64,000 nt of DNA from Hydrogenophaga pseudoflava NBRC 102511 (GTDB lineage: Bacteria; Pseudomonadota; Gammaproteobacteria; Burkholderiales; Burkholderiaceae_C). The position numbers were made by a program, and so were the translations under genes. This document shows positions 1 through 7,684 of the stretch, piece after piece (within the stretch, counting starts at the first letter, position 1; the number at the start of each line of letters is the position of its first letter). The notes under the pieces were generated by a model. The model had not been told where the DNA came from. It did not search any database and was given only the letters and a program-made list of their open reading frames with translations. The stretch covers positions 19,672-83,671 of the forward strand of contig NZ_BCWQ01000019.1 of NCBI RefSeq assembly GCF_001592285.1. The letters run 5' to 3'.

Positions 1-404
1 AACCGGCTCATGCCGTAGGCCCAGCCGGCCTCCGACTGTCCCTTGGGCACGCTCATGATGGCGCCCCGGAAGGTTTCCGTCATGTAGGCGCCGTAGACGA
101 AACCGATGGTCAGCACCCCTGCCACAAAGGGGTTGATCTGCGGGCCACTGCGGTAGCCCATGGCTTCAAATATGTCGTTGATCAGGATCTGCCCGCCGAA
201 GTACAGCAGCAGCATCCACACCAGATCCGGGACACCCCGGATCACGGTGGAATAGATGTCGCCGACCCAGTTGAGCCAGCAGTAAGGCGAGAGTTTGGCC
301 GCCGCGCCGGCCAGGCCGAGCACGGCGGCGACAACCAGCGCGCCCAGCGAGACGCCGAGTGTGACCAGCAGGCCCTGGAGGATCTGGATGAAATAGGTCG
401 TCAT
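1..404 (-). CDS. Polar amino-acid ABC transporter permease (HisQ/ArtQ type), C-terminus cut by the window edge
   Basis: Inner-membrane permease subunit of a polar amino-acid ABC importer. About 134 codons are visible from the ATG. The reading begins MTTYFIQILQGLLVTLGVSL and runs through hydrophobic segments, with a conserved-looking stretch IRGVPDLVWMLLLYFGGQ and then YMTETFRGAIMSVPKGQSEA. That last stretch is the EAA-loop region of BPD_transp_1 permeases, which contacts the ATPase. It lies just downstream of a family 3 solute-binding lipoprotein on the same strand, so the two are probably one transport operon. A second permease and an ATPase gene would be expected beyond the left edge. The substrate is not readable; lysine/arginine/ornithine or histidine are typical. 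Confidence 0.9.
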   Translation of the reverse strand, partial: MTTYFIQILQGLLVTLGVSLGALVVAAVLGLAGAAAKLSPYCWLNWVGDIYSTVIRGVPDLVWMLLLYFGGQILINDIFEAMGYRSGPQINPFVAGVLTIGFVYGAYMTETFRGAIMSVPKGQSEAGWAYGMSR

Positions 405-430
405 CGGCGCTCGCGGTTCAGCTCAGTGGA

Positions 431-1291
431 TCAGGAACCCCAGATGTCCACGCCAGGGACGTGCTTCTCGGACAGTTCCTTCCACTTGCCGTTGTCGCGA
501 ATGGCCTTGATGCCCGCGTCCAGCGCGTCGCGCAGGGCGGTGTCTTCCTTGCGGATGGCCACGCCCGCGCCAGCGCCGAAGTACTTGGCGTCGAACTCGA
601 CCGGAATGCGGCCACCGGCGCAGCTGTAGTCCTTGCCGTCCGGTGTGGACAGGAAGCCACCCTGGACTTCGACCACGTCGGCCACGGTACCGTCCAGACG
701 GCCGGACTTGATGTCCAGATAGACCTGATCCTGGGCGTCGTAAGGCACGACGGTCGCCCCTGCGGGCTTGAGCTCACCCATGGCGTACTTTTCCTGGGTA
801 GAAGCCTTCAGCACGCCCAGCTTCTTGCCCTTGAAACCCGCGGCTTCGGCGCCCAGGTTCAGTGCGGTCTTGACGACCACGCAGGACGGCGTGTTGTAGT
901 ACTTGCCCGTGAAATCAACCGACTGCTTGCGCTCTTCGGTGATCGACATCGAGGAAATGATGGCGTCGTACTTCTTGGCCAGCAGACCGGGAATCATGCC
1001 GTCCCAGGCCTGCTCGACGAACACGCACTTGCTCTTGAGTTCGTCGCAAAGGGCCTTGGCCACGTCCACGTCGAAACCAGCGGGCTCGCCCGCGTCGGTC
1101 TTGTAGGTGAAGGGCTTGTAGGTGGGGTCGATGGCCACGCGCAGTTCTGGCCACTGGCTGGCGGGAGCGGGTGCCGGTGCTTCGGCGGTGGGCGCAGGCG
1201 CCGGAGCGGCCGGCGCGGGGGCTTCGGTCTTGCCACAGCCCACCAGGGTGGCGGCGCCGATCATGCTGAGGGTCAGAAACAGATGCTTCAT
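431..1291 (-). CDS. Amino-acid ABC transporter substrate-binding lipoprotein (SBP_bac_3 family)
   Basis: Periplasmic binding component, anchored as a lipoprotein. The start at MKHLFLTLSM is chosen because it opens a signal peptide ending in lipobox LVGC (Cys19) and has AAGGA about eight bases upstream; the longer reading frame has no signal. A Pro/Ala-rich linker (about residues 20-48) precedes the SBP_bac_3 fold, which shows DPTYKPFTYK, GFDVDVAKALC, WDGMIPGLLAKKYDAIISSM and TEERKQSVDFTGKYY. These motifs are those of lysine/arginine/ornithine- and histidine-binding proteins. The length (286 residues) is normal for the family plus a linker. The permease follows 26 bases downstream. The ligand is inferred only as a polar or cationic amino acid. 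Confidence 0.93.
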   Translation of the reverse strand: MKHLFLTLSMIGAATLVGCGKTEAPAPAAPAPAPTAEAPAPAPASQWPELRVAIDPTYKPFTYKTDAGEPAGFDVDVAKALCDELKSKCVFVEQAWDGMIPGLLAKKYDAIISSMSITEERKQSVDFTGKYYNTPSCVVVKTALNLGAEAAGFKGKKLGVLKASTQEKYAMGELKPAGATVVPYDAQDQVYLDIKSGRLDGTVADVVEVQGGFLSTPDGKDYSCAGGRIPVEFDAKYFGAGAGVAIRKEDTALRDALDAGIKAIRDNGKWKELSEKHVPGVDIWGS

Positions 1292-1670
1292 GAACGTCCT
1301 TGAGAGGGTTGAATGGAACTGGCCGGATTGGACTCCTGCCGGTGGGCGACATTGTAGGTGTGGGCAGTCCAATTAGCGGGCGCACCAAGCTGGTGTTTCC
1401 CCGGATGTATGGGGCTGCTCACGAGAGCAGGAGCAACATTTGGGCCGAACCTTGAATCATGGATTTGATGGCTCAATAATTTAACATAATATACATCGTA
1501 GAACATTGGAAGCTCATTGCATCTAGAAACACTTGTTACGTTGCGCCACGCGAACGGCCTCAAGTCTGCCGTTGGGCAACCGCACTGGAGTCATCAGCAG
1601 ATTTGTGACGGATCTCACATCTCGGCAGGAACCCTGGTCCACCTGAATTCAACGCCCGCAAGGAAACATC
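1292..1670. other. Divergent intergenic region, partly AT-rich
   Basis: About 380 bases separate the binding-protein gene (leftward) from a small rightward ORF. The middle (about 1460-1510) is clearly AT-rich against the GC-rich background, with TAATTTAACATAATATACAT. It could hold promoters for either side, but no convincing -35/-10 pair could be fixed. The right part carries a CRP-like palindrome, listed separately. No conserved coding frame was recognised on either strand; a 91-residue leftward frame across it has no recognisable features. Confidence 0.5.
1604..1619. promoter_or_regulatory. CRP/FNR-family-like operator TGTGA-N6-TCACA
   Basis: The sequence TGTGACGGATCTCACA is a full match to the classical CRP core, with both pentamers perfect and a 6-base spacer. 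By simple arithmetic a fixed 10-base pattern is expected about 0.06 times in 64 kb, so chance is possible but not likely. It lies 51 bases before the small ORF at 1671. Whether the organism has a CRP/Vfr-type regulator cannot be told from this window. Confidence 0.42.
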
Positions 1671-1799
1671 ATGCTGTCCACGTTTGAGCACTACGTTGCC
1701 ATGGCCCTCGAGTTCCTGGTGTTCTGGGCCTGCGTCCTTTCGCCGGTGGTGGCGTTCTGGCAGGTGCTGGCCTGGGCTGGGCGCCAGCTACCAGGCTGA
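1671..1799 (+). CDS. Candidate 42-residue hydrophobic membrane peptide
   Basis: A short frame beginning MLSTFEHYVAMALEFLVFWA and ending in the basic tail GRQLPG. It has an AAGGA ribosome-binding site six bases before the ATG and one hydrophobic, Trp-rich segment (about residues 10-36), so it would sit in the inner membrane. It lies between a CRP-like palindrome and the tctA terminator, in a space with no other gene. I do not recognise the family. Support comes from the ribosome-binding site, the hydrophobicity and the position; conservation was not tested. It could be a chance ORF. Confidence 0.45.
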   Translation: MLSTFEHYVAMALEFLVFWACVLSPVVAFWQVLAWAGRQLPG

Positions 1800-1811
1800 T
1801 CCGGTCCCAAG

Positions 1812-1844
1812 AAAAAAACCCCGGCCAGGCTTCTGACCGGGGTT
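1812..1844 (-). terminator. Intrinsic terminator of the tctBA unit
   Basis: Read leftward, a 10-bp stem (AACCCCGGTC paired with GGCCGGGGTT, one G-U pair) with an 8-base loop is followed directly by a run of seven T. This is a standard Rho-independent terminator 25 bases after the tctA stop. On the other strand there is no T-run after the stem, so it acts mainly on leftward transcripts. Confidence 0.85.
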
Positions 1845-1868
1845 CCAGCTCCAACGAGTGGAGCTGTA

Positions 1869-3380
1869 TCAGTCTTCAACAAACGCTTCTTCGCGCTTCT
1901 TCTTCACCGACGGCATCAGCACCACGATCAGCAGGATGGCCGCCACCACCAGCAGGCTGGCCGACAGCGGGCGGGTCACGAACACCGACCAGTCGCCGCG
2001 CGAGATCAGCAGCGCGCGCCGCAGGTATTCCTCCATCATCGGGCCCAGGATCAGACCCAGCAGCAGCGGCGCCGGCTCGCAGCCGAGCTTGATGAAGCCG
2101 TAGCCGATCAGACCGAACAGCGCCACCATCCAGATGTCGAAACTGTTGTTGTTGGTCGAGTACACGCCGATCGCACAGAACAGCACGATGGCCGGGAACA
2201 GCCACTTGTAAGGCACGGTCAGCAGCTTGATCCAGATACCGATCAGCGGGAGGTTCAGGATCACCAGCATGGCGTTGCCGATCCACATCGAGGCGATCAG
2301 GCCCCAGAACAGCTCGGGGTTGCTGGTCATCACCTGCGGGCCGGGCTGGATGTTGTGGATGGTCATGGCGCCCACCATCAGCGCCATCACGGCGTTGGGG
2401 GGGATGCCCAGCGTCAGCAGCGGAATGAAGGAGGTCTGCGAACCGGCGTTGTTGGCCGACTCCGGCGCGGCCACGCCGCGGATGTTGCCCTGGCCGAACG
2501 GCACTTCTCCGGGCTTGAGCTTGGTCTTCTTTTCGATGGTATAGGCGGTGAAGGCCGAGAGCAGCGCACCACCGCCGGGCAGGATGCCCAGGGCCGACCC
2601 GAGCGCGGTTCCGCGCAGCACGGCGGGGAACATGTTCTTGAAGTCTTCGGCCGTGGGCATGATGCCCTGCACCTTGCCGGTGAACACCTCGCGCTTTTCG
2701 TCCGGGTGCGACAGGTTCTGGATGATTTCGCCGTAGCCGAACACGCCCATGGCGATCGCCAGGAAGCTGATGCCGTCGGTCAGCTCCGGAATGTCGAAGC
2801 TGTAACGGGCCACGCCAGAGTTCACGTCGGTGCCGACCAGGCCGAGCAGCAGCCCCAGCACGATCATCGCCAGAGCCTTGACCAGAGAGCCCGACGCCAG
2901 CACGACCGCGCCGATCAGGCCCACGATCATGAGCGCGAAGTACTCGGCAGGACCAAACTCCAGAGCGAGCTCGGTCAGCGGCGCAGCAAAACCCGCCAGG
3001 ATCAGCGTGCCCACGCAGCCGGCAAAGAAGGAACCCAGACCGGCCGCGGCCAGTGCAGGGCCTGCCCTGCCCTTGCGCGCCATCTGGTAGCCGTCGATCA
3101 CAGTCACCACAGACGACGACTCACCTGGCAGGTTCACCAGGATGGCCGTGGTCGAGCCACCGTACTGCGCACCGTAGTAGATGCCGGCCAGCATGATGAG
3201 TGCGGCCACCGGCGGCAGACCATAGGTGGCCGGCAGCAGCATGGCGATGGTGGCCAGCGGGCCGATGCCGGGCAGCACGCCGATCAGCGTGCCCAACAGG
3301 CAGCCGATGAAGGCGTAGATCAGGTTCTGGAAGGTGAAGGCAACGCCAAAGCCCAGAGCGAGGTTGTTGATCAGATCCAT
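1869..3380 (-). CDS. tctA: Tripartite tricarboxylate transporter large permease TctA
   Basis: Large membrane subunit of a TTT-family secondary carrier, which imports carboxylates with the help of a periplasmic Bug/TctC protein. The 503-residue length is normal. The N-terminus shows the family signature GTLIGVLPGIGPLATIAMLL and GIYYGAQYGGSTTAILVNLP. A second conserved block, GILPGGGALLSAF and then PESANNAGSQTSFIPLLTLG, lies in the middle, with many hydrophobic segments throughout. It follows tctB by 19 bases and ends at an intrinsic terminator. No tctC gene is present on this unit. The substrate cannot be read from sequence. Confidence 0.96.
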   Translation of the reverse strand: MDLINNLALGFGVAFTFQNLIYAFIGCLLGTLIGVLPGIGPLATIAMLLPATYGLPPVAALIMLAGIYYGAQYGGSTTAILVNLPGESSSVVTVIDGYQMARKGRAGPALAAAGLGSFFAGCVGTLILAGFAAPLTELALEFGPAEYFALMIVGLIGAVVLASGSLVKALAMIVLGLLLGLVGTDVNSGVARYSFDIPELTDGISFLAIAMGVFGYGEIIQNLSHPDEKREVFTGKVQGIMPTAEDFKNMFPAVLRGTALGSALGILPGGGALLSAFTAYTIEKKTKLKPGEVPFGQGNIRGVAAPESANNAGSQTSFIPLLTLGIPPNAVMALMVGAMTIHNIQPGPQVMTSNPELFWGLIASMWIGNAMLVILNLPLIGIWIKLLTVPYKWLFPAIVLFCAIGVYSTNNNSFDIWMVALFGLIGYGFIKLGCEPAPLLLGLILGPMMEEYLRRALLISRGDWSVFVTRPLSASLLVVAAILLIVVLMPSVKKKREEAFVED

Positions 3381-3399
3381 GTTGTTGTTCTCCTCGGGT

Positions 3400-3888
3400 T
3401 CAGTTGGCCAAGAACCAGGGCAGCACGGGGAACTGCAGGTTCAGCATCTTCACGAAGGCCAGGTAGCTACCGATGGCGAGGATGGTGGCGAGAATCACCG
3501 ACTCCTTGAGCTTGGCGCCTTCGCGGGCATAGCCGGCCATGATGACCAGACCATAGATGGCCACGATCAGGCCGAATGCCGGAATGCCGAGCGAGGGCAG
3601 CCCCACCAGCAAAGCGCCGAACAGCAGGTTGGCACCCAGAATGAAGGCCAGAGGTCTCCAGGCGATGGCGCCGATCTTGTCGCCTCCCGGAGGGCCGGAC
3701 TTGAACGAGTTGAAGGTGACCAGTGCACCCAGCAACACCAGGAGGAGGCCGAGCATGAAGGGGAAGTACCCCGGTCCCATGCGTGCGGCTTCTCCGATTT
3801 CGTAGTCCACCGCACCCCAGGCGAATGAACCGCCCACGGTCATGAACATGAGTCCCGAAACAAAGTCTTTTTGACTGGCTATCGCCAC
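3400..3888 (-). CDS. tctB: Tripartite tricarboxylate transporter small permease TctB
   Basis: Small four-helix membrane subunit that pairs with TctA. It has 162 residues and starts with GTG, supported by a GAGGAG site seven bases upstream. The family pattern RMGPGYFPFMLGLLLVLLGA is clear at about residues 36-55, with three further hydrophobic segments towards the C-terminus (for example LAFILGANLLFGALLVGLP). It is first in a two-gene unit with tctA. The usual upstream binding-protein gene is missing here; about 110 non-coding bases separate it from the ankyrin gene. Confidence 0.9.
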   Translation of the reverse strand: MAIASQKDFVSGLMFMTVGGSFAWGAVDYEIGEAARMGPGYFPFMLGLLLVLLGALVTFNSFKSGPPGGDKIGAIAWRPLAFILGANLLFGALLVGLPSLGIPAFGLIVAIYGLVIMAGYAREGAKLKESVILATILAIGSYLAFVKMLNLQFPVLPWFLAN

Positions 3889-3999
3889 GGCTGTCTCCTC
3901 GGAATAAGAACATGGCGATTCTGGGGGGCATTCGTCCCGATCCCCATGTGGGTTACACCTACGGATGAGGCGGCAGTCGCTGATGCGACGGGCGGTATT

Positions 4000-4680
4000 T
4001 CACCGGCCCGGAGCGCGGCGCTGCCGCAGTCTCTGGGCGATCAGCTCGGCCAGGTCATCGCGCTCGGCGCGGCGGGCGAAGTCGACGGCGGTGAGTCCCT
4101 GGTCGTTGCGCAACGACGGGTCGGCCCCCTCTTCCAGCAGCAAGGGCACCAGATCGCGGTTGCCGTACATCGCAGCCAGCATGAGCGGCGTGGAACGGTT
4201 GGGCGACTCCGCGTCGATGTAGGCGTGATGTTCCAGCAGCAACCGAACCATGTCGGCGCTGTCGGGCTCGGCCCGCGACGCCGCGTAGTGCAGCGGCGTC
4301 CATCCGGGCTTGTTGACTTCGGCACCGCGCCGGATCAGCTGGCGGGCGATGTCCAGATGCCCCTTGATGGCGGCAATCATCAGGGGGCTTTCTCCCTGGC
4401 GGTTGTGCAGCTCCACACGGACAGCACGCTGGGTCAGCAGGAAGCTCACCACCTTCAGCGAGCCTTCGCGCGCTCCGACATGAAGGCCTGAATCGCCTTT
4501 TTCGTTCTGGCTGTTGAGATCGAAGCCGCGCAACGCCAGCGCCACCACCGCCGACTCGTTGTCCAGCTCGGCTGCTTTGAAGAAGTCTTCGAATGAGCCT
4601 GCAAATCCTAAACTGAAAAACATGAAAAATACATTGAAAACAATGTACTTTTTAAATTTCCTCATGTTCAGCATCAGCAT
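4000..4680 (-). CDS. Exported ankyrin-repeat protein
   Basis: A 226-residue protein with an N-terminal signal peptide (KKYIVFNVFFMFFSLGFAGS) and then about five ankyrin repeats (about residues 60-215), visible as GDSGLHVGAREGSLKVVSFL, GESPLMIAAIKGHLDIARQL, GWTPLHYAASRAEPDSADMV and STPLMLAAMYGNRDLVPLLL. Ankyrin repeats bind proteins; a periplasmic location is inferred from the signal. The start lies directly after the tatD stop, so translation is probably coupled; an alternative start is five codons later (MRKFKKY). The signal-peptide codons are AT-rich, unlike the rest, and contain a terminator-like hairpin. The partner and role are unknown. Confidence 0.85.
   Translation of the reverse strand: MLMLNMRKFKKYIVFNVFFMFFSLGFAGSFEDFFKAAELDNESAVVALALRGFDLNSQNEKGDSGLHVGAREGSLKVVSFLLTQRAVRVELHNRQGESPLMIAAIKGHLDIARQLIRRGAEVNKPGWTPLHYAASRAEPDSADMVRLLLEHHAYIDAESPNRSTPLMLAAMYGNRDLVPLLLEEGADPSLRNDQGLTAVDFARRAERDDLAELIAQRLRQRRAPGR
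4625..4653 (-). terminator. Terminator or attenuator-like hairpin inside the ankyrin signal-peptide codons
   Basis: Read leftward, TACATTG-TTTT-CAATGTA is a perfect 7-bp stem with a 4-base loop, followed by five T. It lies about 30 bases after the tatD stop but inside the first codons of the ankyrin gene. The stem is AT-rich and so weak. It could be a partial terminator behind tatD, or just a result of codons for Lys/Phe/Asn/Val. Confidence 0.35.
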
Positions 4681-5481
4681 TCAGACCGCCCGGTCAAACA
4701 ACTGCTCGAAGTTCCGGCTCGTCGTTTCGGCCACAGCCTCGACCTCCAGCCCCTTGATCTCGGCGATCTGGCGGGCCACATGCGGCACATACGACGGGTT
4801 GTTGGTCTTGCCGCGGTGCGGCACCGGTGCCAGGTAGGGGCTGTCGGTCTCAATGAGAATACGGTCGATCGGGACAAAGCGCGCGACCTCCCGCAGGTCG
4901 GCCGCATTGCGGAAGGTCAGGATGCCGGAGAAGGAAATGTAGAAACCCAGATCCAGGGCGGCCCGCGCCACTTCCGCCGTCTCGGTGAAGCAGTGGAACA
5001 CTCCCCGCGACACCGGACTGGATGCGCTGCCTGCGAAGCCGCCCTCCTCGCGCAGGATGGCCAGGGTGTCGTCCGACGCGCTGCGGGTGTGGATCACCAG
5101 CGGCAACCCGGTCTGCCGCGCGGCGCGGATGTGGACCCGGAACCGCTCGCGCTGCCATTCCATTTCGGCCACGCTGCGGCCGTTGAGCCGGTAGTAGTCC
5201 AGCCCCGTCTCGCCAATGCCCACCACCTTCTTGCGTGCCGCGCCCGCCAGCAGGTCGTCCAGTGTGGGCTCCTGCACGCCCTCGTTGTCGGGATGCACGC
5301 CGACCGTGGCCCACAGCTGGTGGTGGTCGCGGGCCAGGGCATGCACCGAGTCGAATTCTTCCAGCGTGGTGCAGATGCACAGCGCACGGTCCACCTGTGC
5401 CTCCTGCATCGCCTGCAGGATGGCTGGCAGTTGCTCGGTCAGTTCGGGAAAGCTGAGGTGGCAGTGGGAGTCGGTGAACAT
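4681..5481 (-). CDS. tatD: TatD-family metal-dependent deoxyribonuclease
   Basis: Cytoplasmic TIM-barrel metallohydrolase of the TatD family (3'-5' exonuclease acting on DNA and damaged ends). The start at MFTDSHCHL is chosen because it puts the HxH metal motif at residues 6-8, as in the family; the 10 extra residues upstream look non-coding. Further metal-site motifs are VGIGETGLDYY, VIHTR, FHCF and ETDSPYLAP, in the normal order. At 266 residues the length is usual. It lies in a run with holB and pilZ, an order common in proteobacteria. Confidence 0.94.
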   Translation of the reverse strand: MFTDSHCHLSFPELTEQLPAILQAMQEAQVDRALCICTTLEEFDSVHALARDHHQLWATVGVHPDNEGVQEPTLDDLLAGAARKKVVGIGETGLDYYRLNGRSVAEMEWQRERFRVHIRAARQTGLPLVIHTRSASDDTLAILREEGGFAGSASSPVSRGVFHCFTETAEVARAALDLGFYISFSGILTFRNAADLREVARFVPIDRILIETDSPYLAPVPHRGKTNNPSYVPHVARQIAEIKGLEVEAVAETTSRNFEQLFDRAV

Positions 5482-5548
5482 GGCGGTGGCCGCAGGCGGT
5501 GCCCGGGACAAGGCGGAAAACAGAAGGGGGGACCGGCGCCTGCGACGG

Positions 5549-5917
5549 TCACATCGTCTGTGTCGGCTTCTCGGAGGCCAGCGCCGAACCGAGGATTTCC
5601 TCGATCTTGATCTTCAGGTGACGGGATTTTTCGTCCGCCGGAAAACGGATGCCCACGCCCTGGGTGCGGCCACCTTGCGCCTTGGCCGGCGTCACCCAGG
5701 CCACCTTGCCGGCGACGGGGTAACGCTGCGGATCGTCGGGCAGGCTCAGGAGCACATAGACGTCGTCACCGATCCGGTAGTCACGGGACGAGGGAATGAA
5801 AATGCCCCCGTCGGTGAACAGCGGGATGTACGCTGCGTAGAGAGCCGCTTTCTCCTTGATGGAGAGCTGGATCACGCTGGGGCGTGAAGAGGCAGGCTGG
5901 CTCGGGCTGGTGCTCAT
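5549..5917 (-). CDS. pilZ: PilZ-domain protein, type IV pilus assembly PilZ
   Basis: A 122-residue single-domain protein. The start MSTSPSQPAS is preferred because upstream residues look random and the PilZ fold starts near residue 18 (QLSIKEKAALYAAYIPLFTD). Typical PilZ features are GGIFIPSSRDYRIGDDVYVLL and VAWVTPAKAQGGRTQGVGIRF. The N-terminal RxxxR c-di-GMP motif is not evident, as in the PilZ protein proper, which acts with PilB and FimX-like partners. Its place next to holB and tmk is the standard pilZ position in proteobacteria. A pilU-like ATPase is encoded at 57.7 kb. Confidence 0.88.
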   Translation of the reverse strand: MSTSPSQPASSRPSVIQLSIKEKAALYAAYIPLFTDGGIFIPSSRDYRIGDDVYVLLSLPDDPQRYPVAGKVAWVTPAKAQGGRTQGVGIRFPADEKSRHLKIKIEEILGSALASEKPTQTM

Positions 5918-5960
5918 GGCGGACAAGTTTAGCGGCAAATGGCGTGGGTCAATCGGCTCG

Positions 5961-6992
5961 TCAGGCGCGCGCAGCACGGGGCGTGAGCACCTGTCGCGTG
6001 GCCGCCACCCAGGCTTCCTGCATCAGGCCTGCGTTGTAGGGGTGTTCGACCGTGCGTGCAGCTTCGGTCAGCGCTTTGGACCAGCGAGCCAGCACAGCCC
6101 ACCGAGGCGCCGGCGGCAGGCAGTCGGCGGGAAAGAACCGCGGCGCCGCACCGGCCGCCACCGACATCAGGTCGTGGCAGAGCTTCTGCAGCATGGCCAA
6201 CTGCTGCGGGGCGGACCAGTCCGACACCAGCGCCCAGTCGCCTCGCGCCAGCGCCTGGGGCAACTGCGACCAGCGGGCGGCGGTCAGTCCGGACTGCGCC
6301 CAGGCCAGGGCATCTTCCGGCCGCCCTCCGGCGGCCTGCAGCCAGGCCCGGGCCTCGGCCTCACCGACCTCTTTCAACCCAGCCTTTTGGGCCCCCGCCT
6401 GGAGCCAGGCGATGGCCTCGCCGTCCGAGGGCCAGACCAAGGCGTGGGCCTGGCAGCGGCTGCGGATGGTAGGCAGCAGCTGATGGGCCGACTCGCTGGC
6501 CAGCACGAACCGGGTGTCGCCGGCCGGCTCTTCCAGGGTCTTGAGCAAGGCGTTGGCTGTGACCGTGTTCATGCGCTCGGCCGGGTACACCAGCACCGCC
6601 GTGCCGCGGCCGCGCGCGCTGGTGCGCTGCGCGAAGGCCACCATGTCGCGCATGGCCTCGACGCGGATTTCCTTGCTGGGCTTGCGCTTCTTGTCGTCGA
6701 CTTCTTTCTGTGCCGATTCGGACAGCGGCCAGCCCCGCGCCAGCATCTCGGTCTCGGGCATCAGCACCACCAAGTCGGGATGCGAGCGGCTGCCGACCAG
6801 GTGGCAGCTCTCGCAGATCCCACAAGCGCCGTGGGCGGTGGGTTGTTCACACAGCCAAGCCTGGGCCAGCGACAGGCCAAGCGCGTACTGGCCCAGACCG
6901 CTGGGGCCCTGCAGCAGCCAGGCGTGGCCGCGCTGCGCCAGCAGGCGTTCGCGCTGTTTCAGCAGCCAGGGGGCGTCCAAGGCGTTGGTCAT
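5961..6992 (-). CDS. holB: DNA polymerase III delta-prime subunit
   Basis: Clamp-loader subunit. The 343-residue AAA+ protein has a P-loop-like segment [20 protein letters not shown] near the N-terminus and a four-Cys zinc module ([16 protein letters not shown]) right after it. It also has an SRC-type sensor stretch ([11 protein letters not shown]) and the delta-prime ADP/ATP domain [19 protein letters not shown]. The P-loop lacks the canonical GKT/GKS lysine, as in many delta-prime subunits, which do not hydrolyse ATP. Its start overlaps the tmk stop by four bases, which indicates translational coupling. Confidence 0.94.
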   Translation of the reverse strand: MTNALDAPWLLKQRERLLAQRGHAWLLQGPSGLGQYALGLSLAQAWLCEQPTAHGACGICESCHLVGSRSHPDLVVLMPETEMLARGWPLSESAQKEVDDKKRKPSKEIRVEAMRDMVAFAQRTSARGRGTAVLVYPAERMNTVTANALLKTLEEPAGDTRFVLASESAHQLLPTIRSRCQAHALVWPSDGEAIAWLQAGAQKAGLKEVGEAEARAWLQAAGGRPEDALAWAQSGLTAARWSQLPQALARGDWALVSDWSAPQQLAMLQKLCHDLMSVAAGAAPRFFPADCLPPAPRWAVLARWSKALTEAARTVEHPYNAGLMQEAWVAATRQVLTPRAARA

Positions 6993-7678
6993 GCCGGTCC
7001 GCTGTTGGTGGCCACCATGATGGACAGCCAGCCGCGGCGCACGAAGGTCGCGGTCAGTTGCTGCCAGACCTGGTGGCGGGTCTGGTCGGCCTGGATGCGG
7101 GCGAAACGCGCCGGCTCTGCCTCGGCGCGGGCGGCGTATCCGGCCGCCACGCGCCGGAAGAACTCGAGCGGCTGGGCTTCGAAGCGGTCGGGCATGCGGG
7201 CGTCGGCCAGGCGGGCGGCGGCGATTTCGGGTGGCAGGTCGAACCAGACCGTCAGGTCGGGCTGGCGCAGACCGCTCACTGAGGCGGATGTGGTCTGCAC
7301 CCAGCGCTCCAGAGTGCCCAACACCTCCAGGTCAAAGCCCCGTCCTCCGCCCTGGTAGGCGAAGGTGGCGTCGGTGAAGCGGTCGCACAACACCACCTCG
7401 CCGCGCGCCAGGGCCGGTTCGATCACCGTGACCAGGTGGTCGCGCCGCGCCGCGAACACCAGCAGCGATTCGGTCAGCGGGTCCATCGGATCGCCCAGCA
7501 CCATGGCCCGCAGCTTTTCGGCCAGCGGCGTGCCGCCCGGCTCGCGCGTGAGCGTGACGGTGCGGCCCTGGTCCCGGAAGGCCTTGGCCAGCCCTTCGAT
7601 GTGGGTCGACTTGCCGGCACCGTCGATGCCTTCGAAGCTGATGAACAGGCAGCGCGAGACGGTTGCTTCAGGACTCAT
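6989..7678 (-). CDS. tmk: Thymidylate kinase
   Basis: Phosphorylates dTMP to dTDP in dTTP synthesis. P-loop [11 protein letters not shown] lies at residues 15-25; the TMP-binding and catalytic motifs are [31 protein letters not shown] and a LID region with [17 protein letters not shown]. The 229-residue length is slightly above the E. coli enzyme, from a short C-terminal tail. The gene sits between mltG (6 bases upstream) and holB (4-base overlap), the usual mltG-tmk-holB order of gamma- and betaproteobacteria. Confidence 0.97.
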   Translation of the reverse strand: MSPEATVSRCLFISFEGIDGAGKSTHIEGLAKAFRDQGRTVTLTREPGGTPLAEKLRAMVLGDPMDPLTESLLVFAARRDHLVTVIEPALARGEVVLCDRFTDATFAYQGGGRGFDLEVLGTLERWVQTTSASVSGLRQPDLTVWFDLPPEIAAARLADARMPDRFEAQPLEFFRRVAAGYAARAEAEPARFARIQADQTRHQVWQQLTATFVRRGWLSIMVATNSGPA

Positions 7679-7684
7679 GGTGGT

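Noticed and set aside
2355..3509. Rightward frame of 384 residues over tctA
   Set aside because: Antisense shadow of tctA with His/Gln-rich composition.
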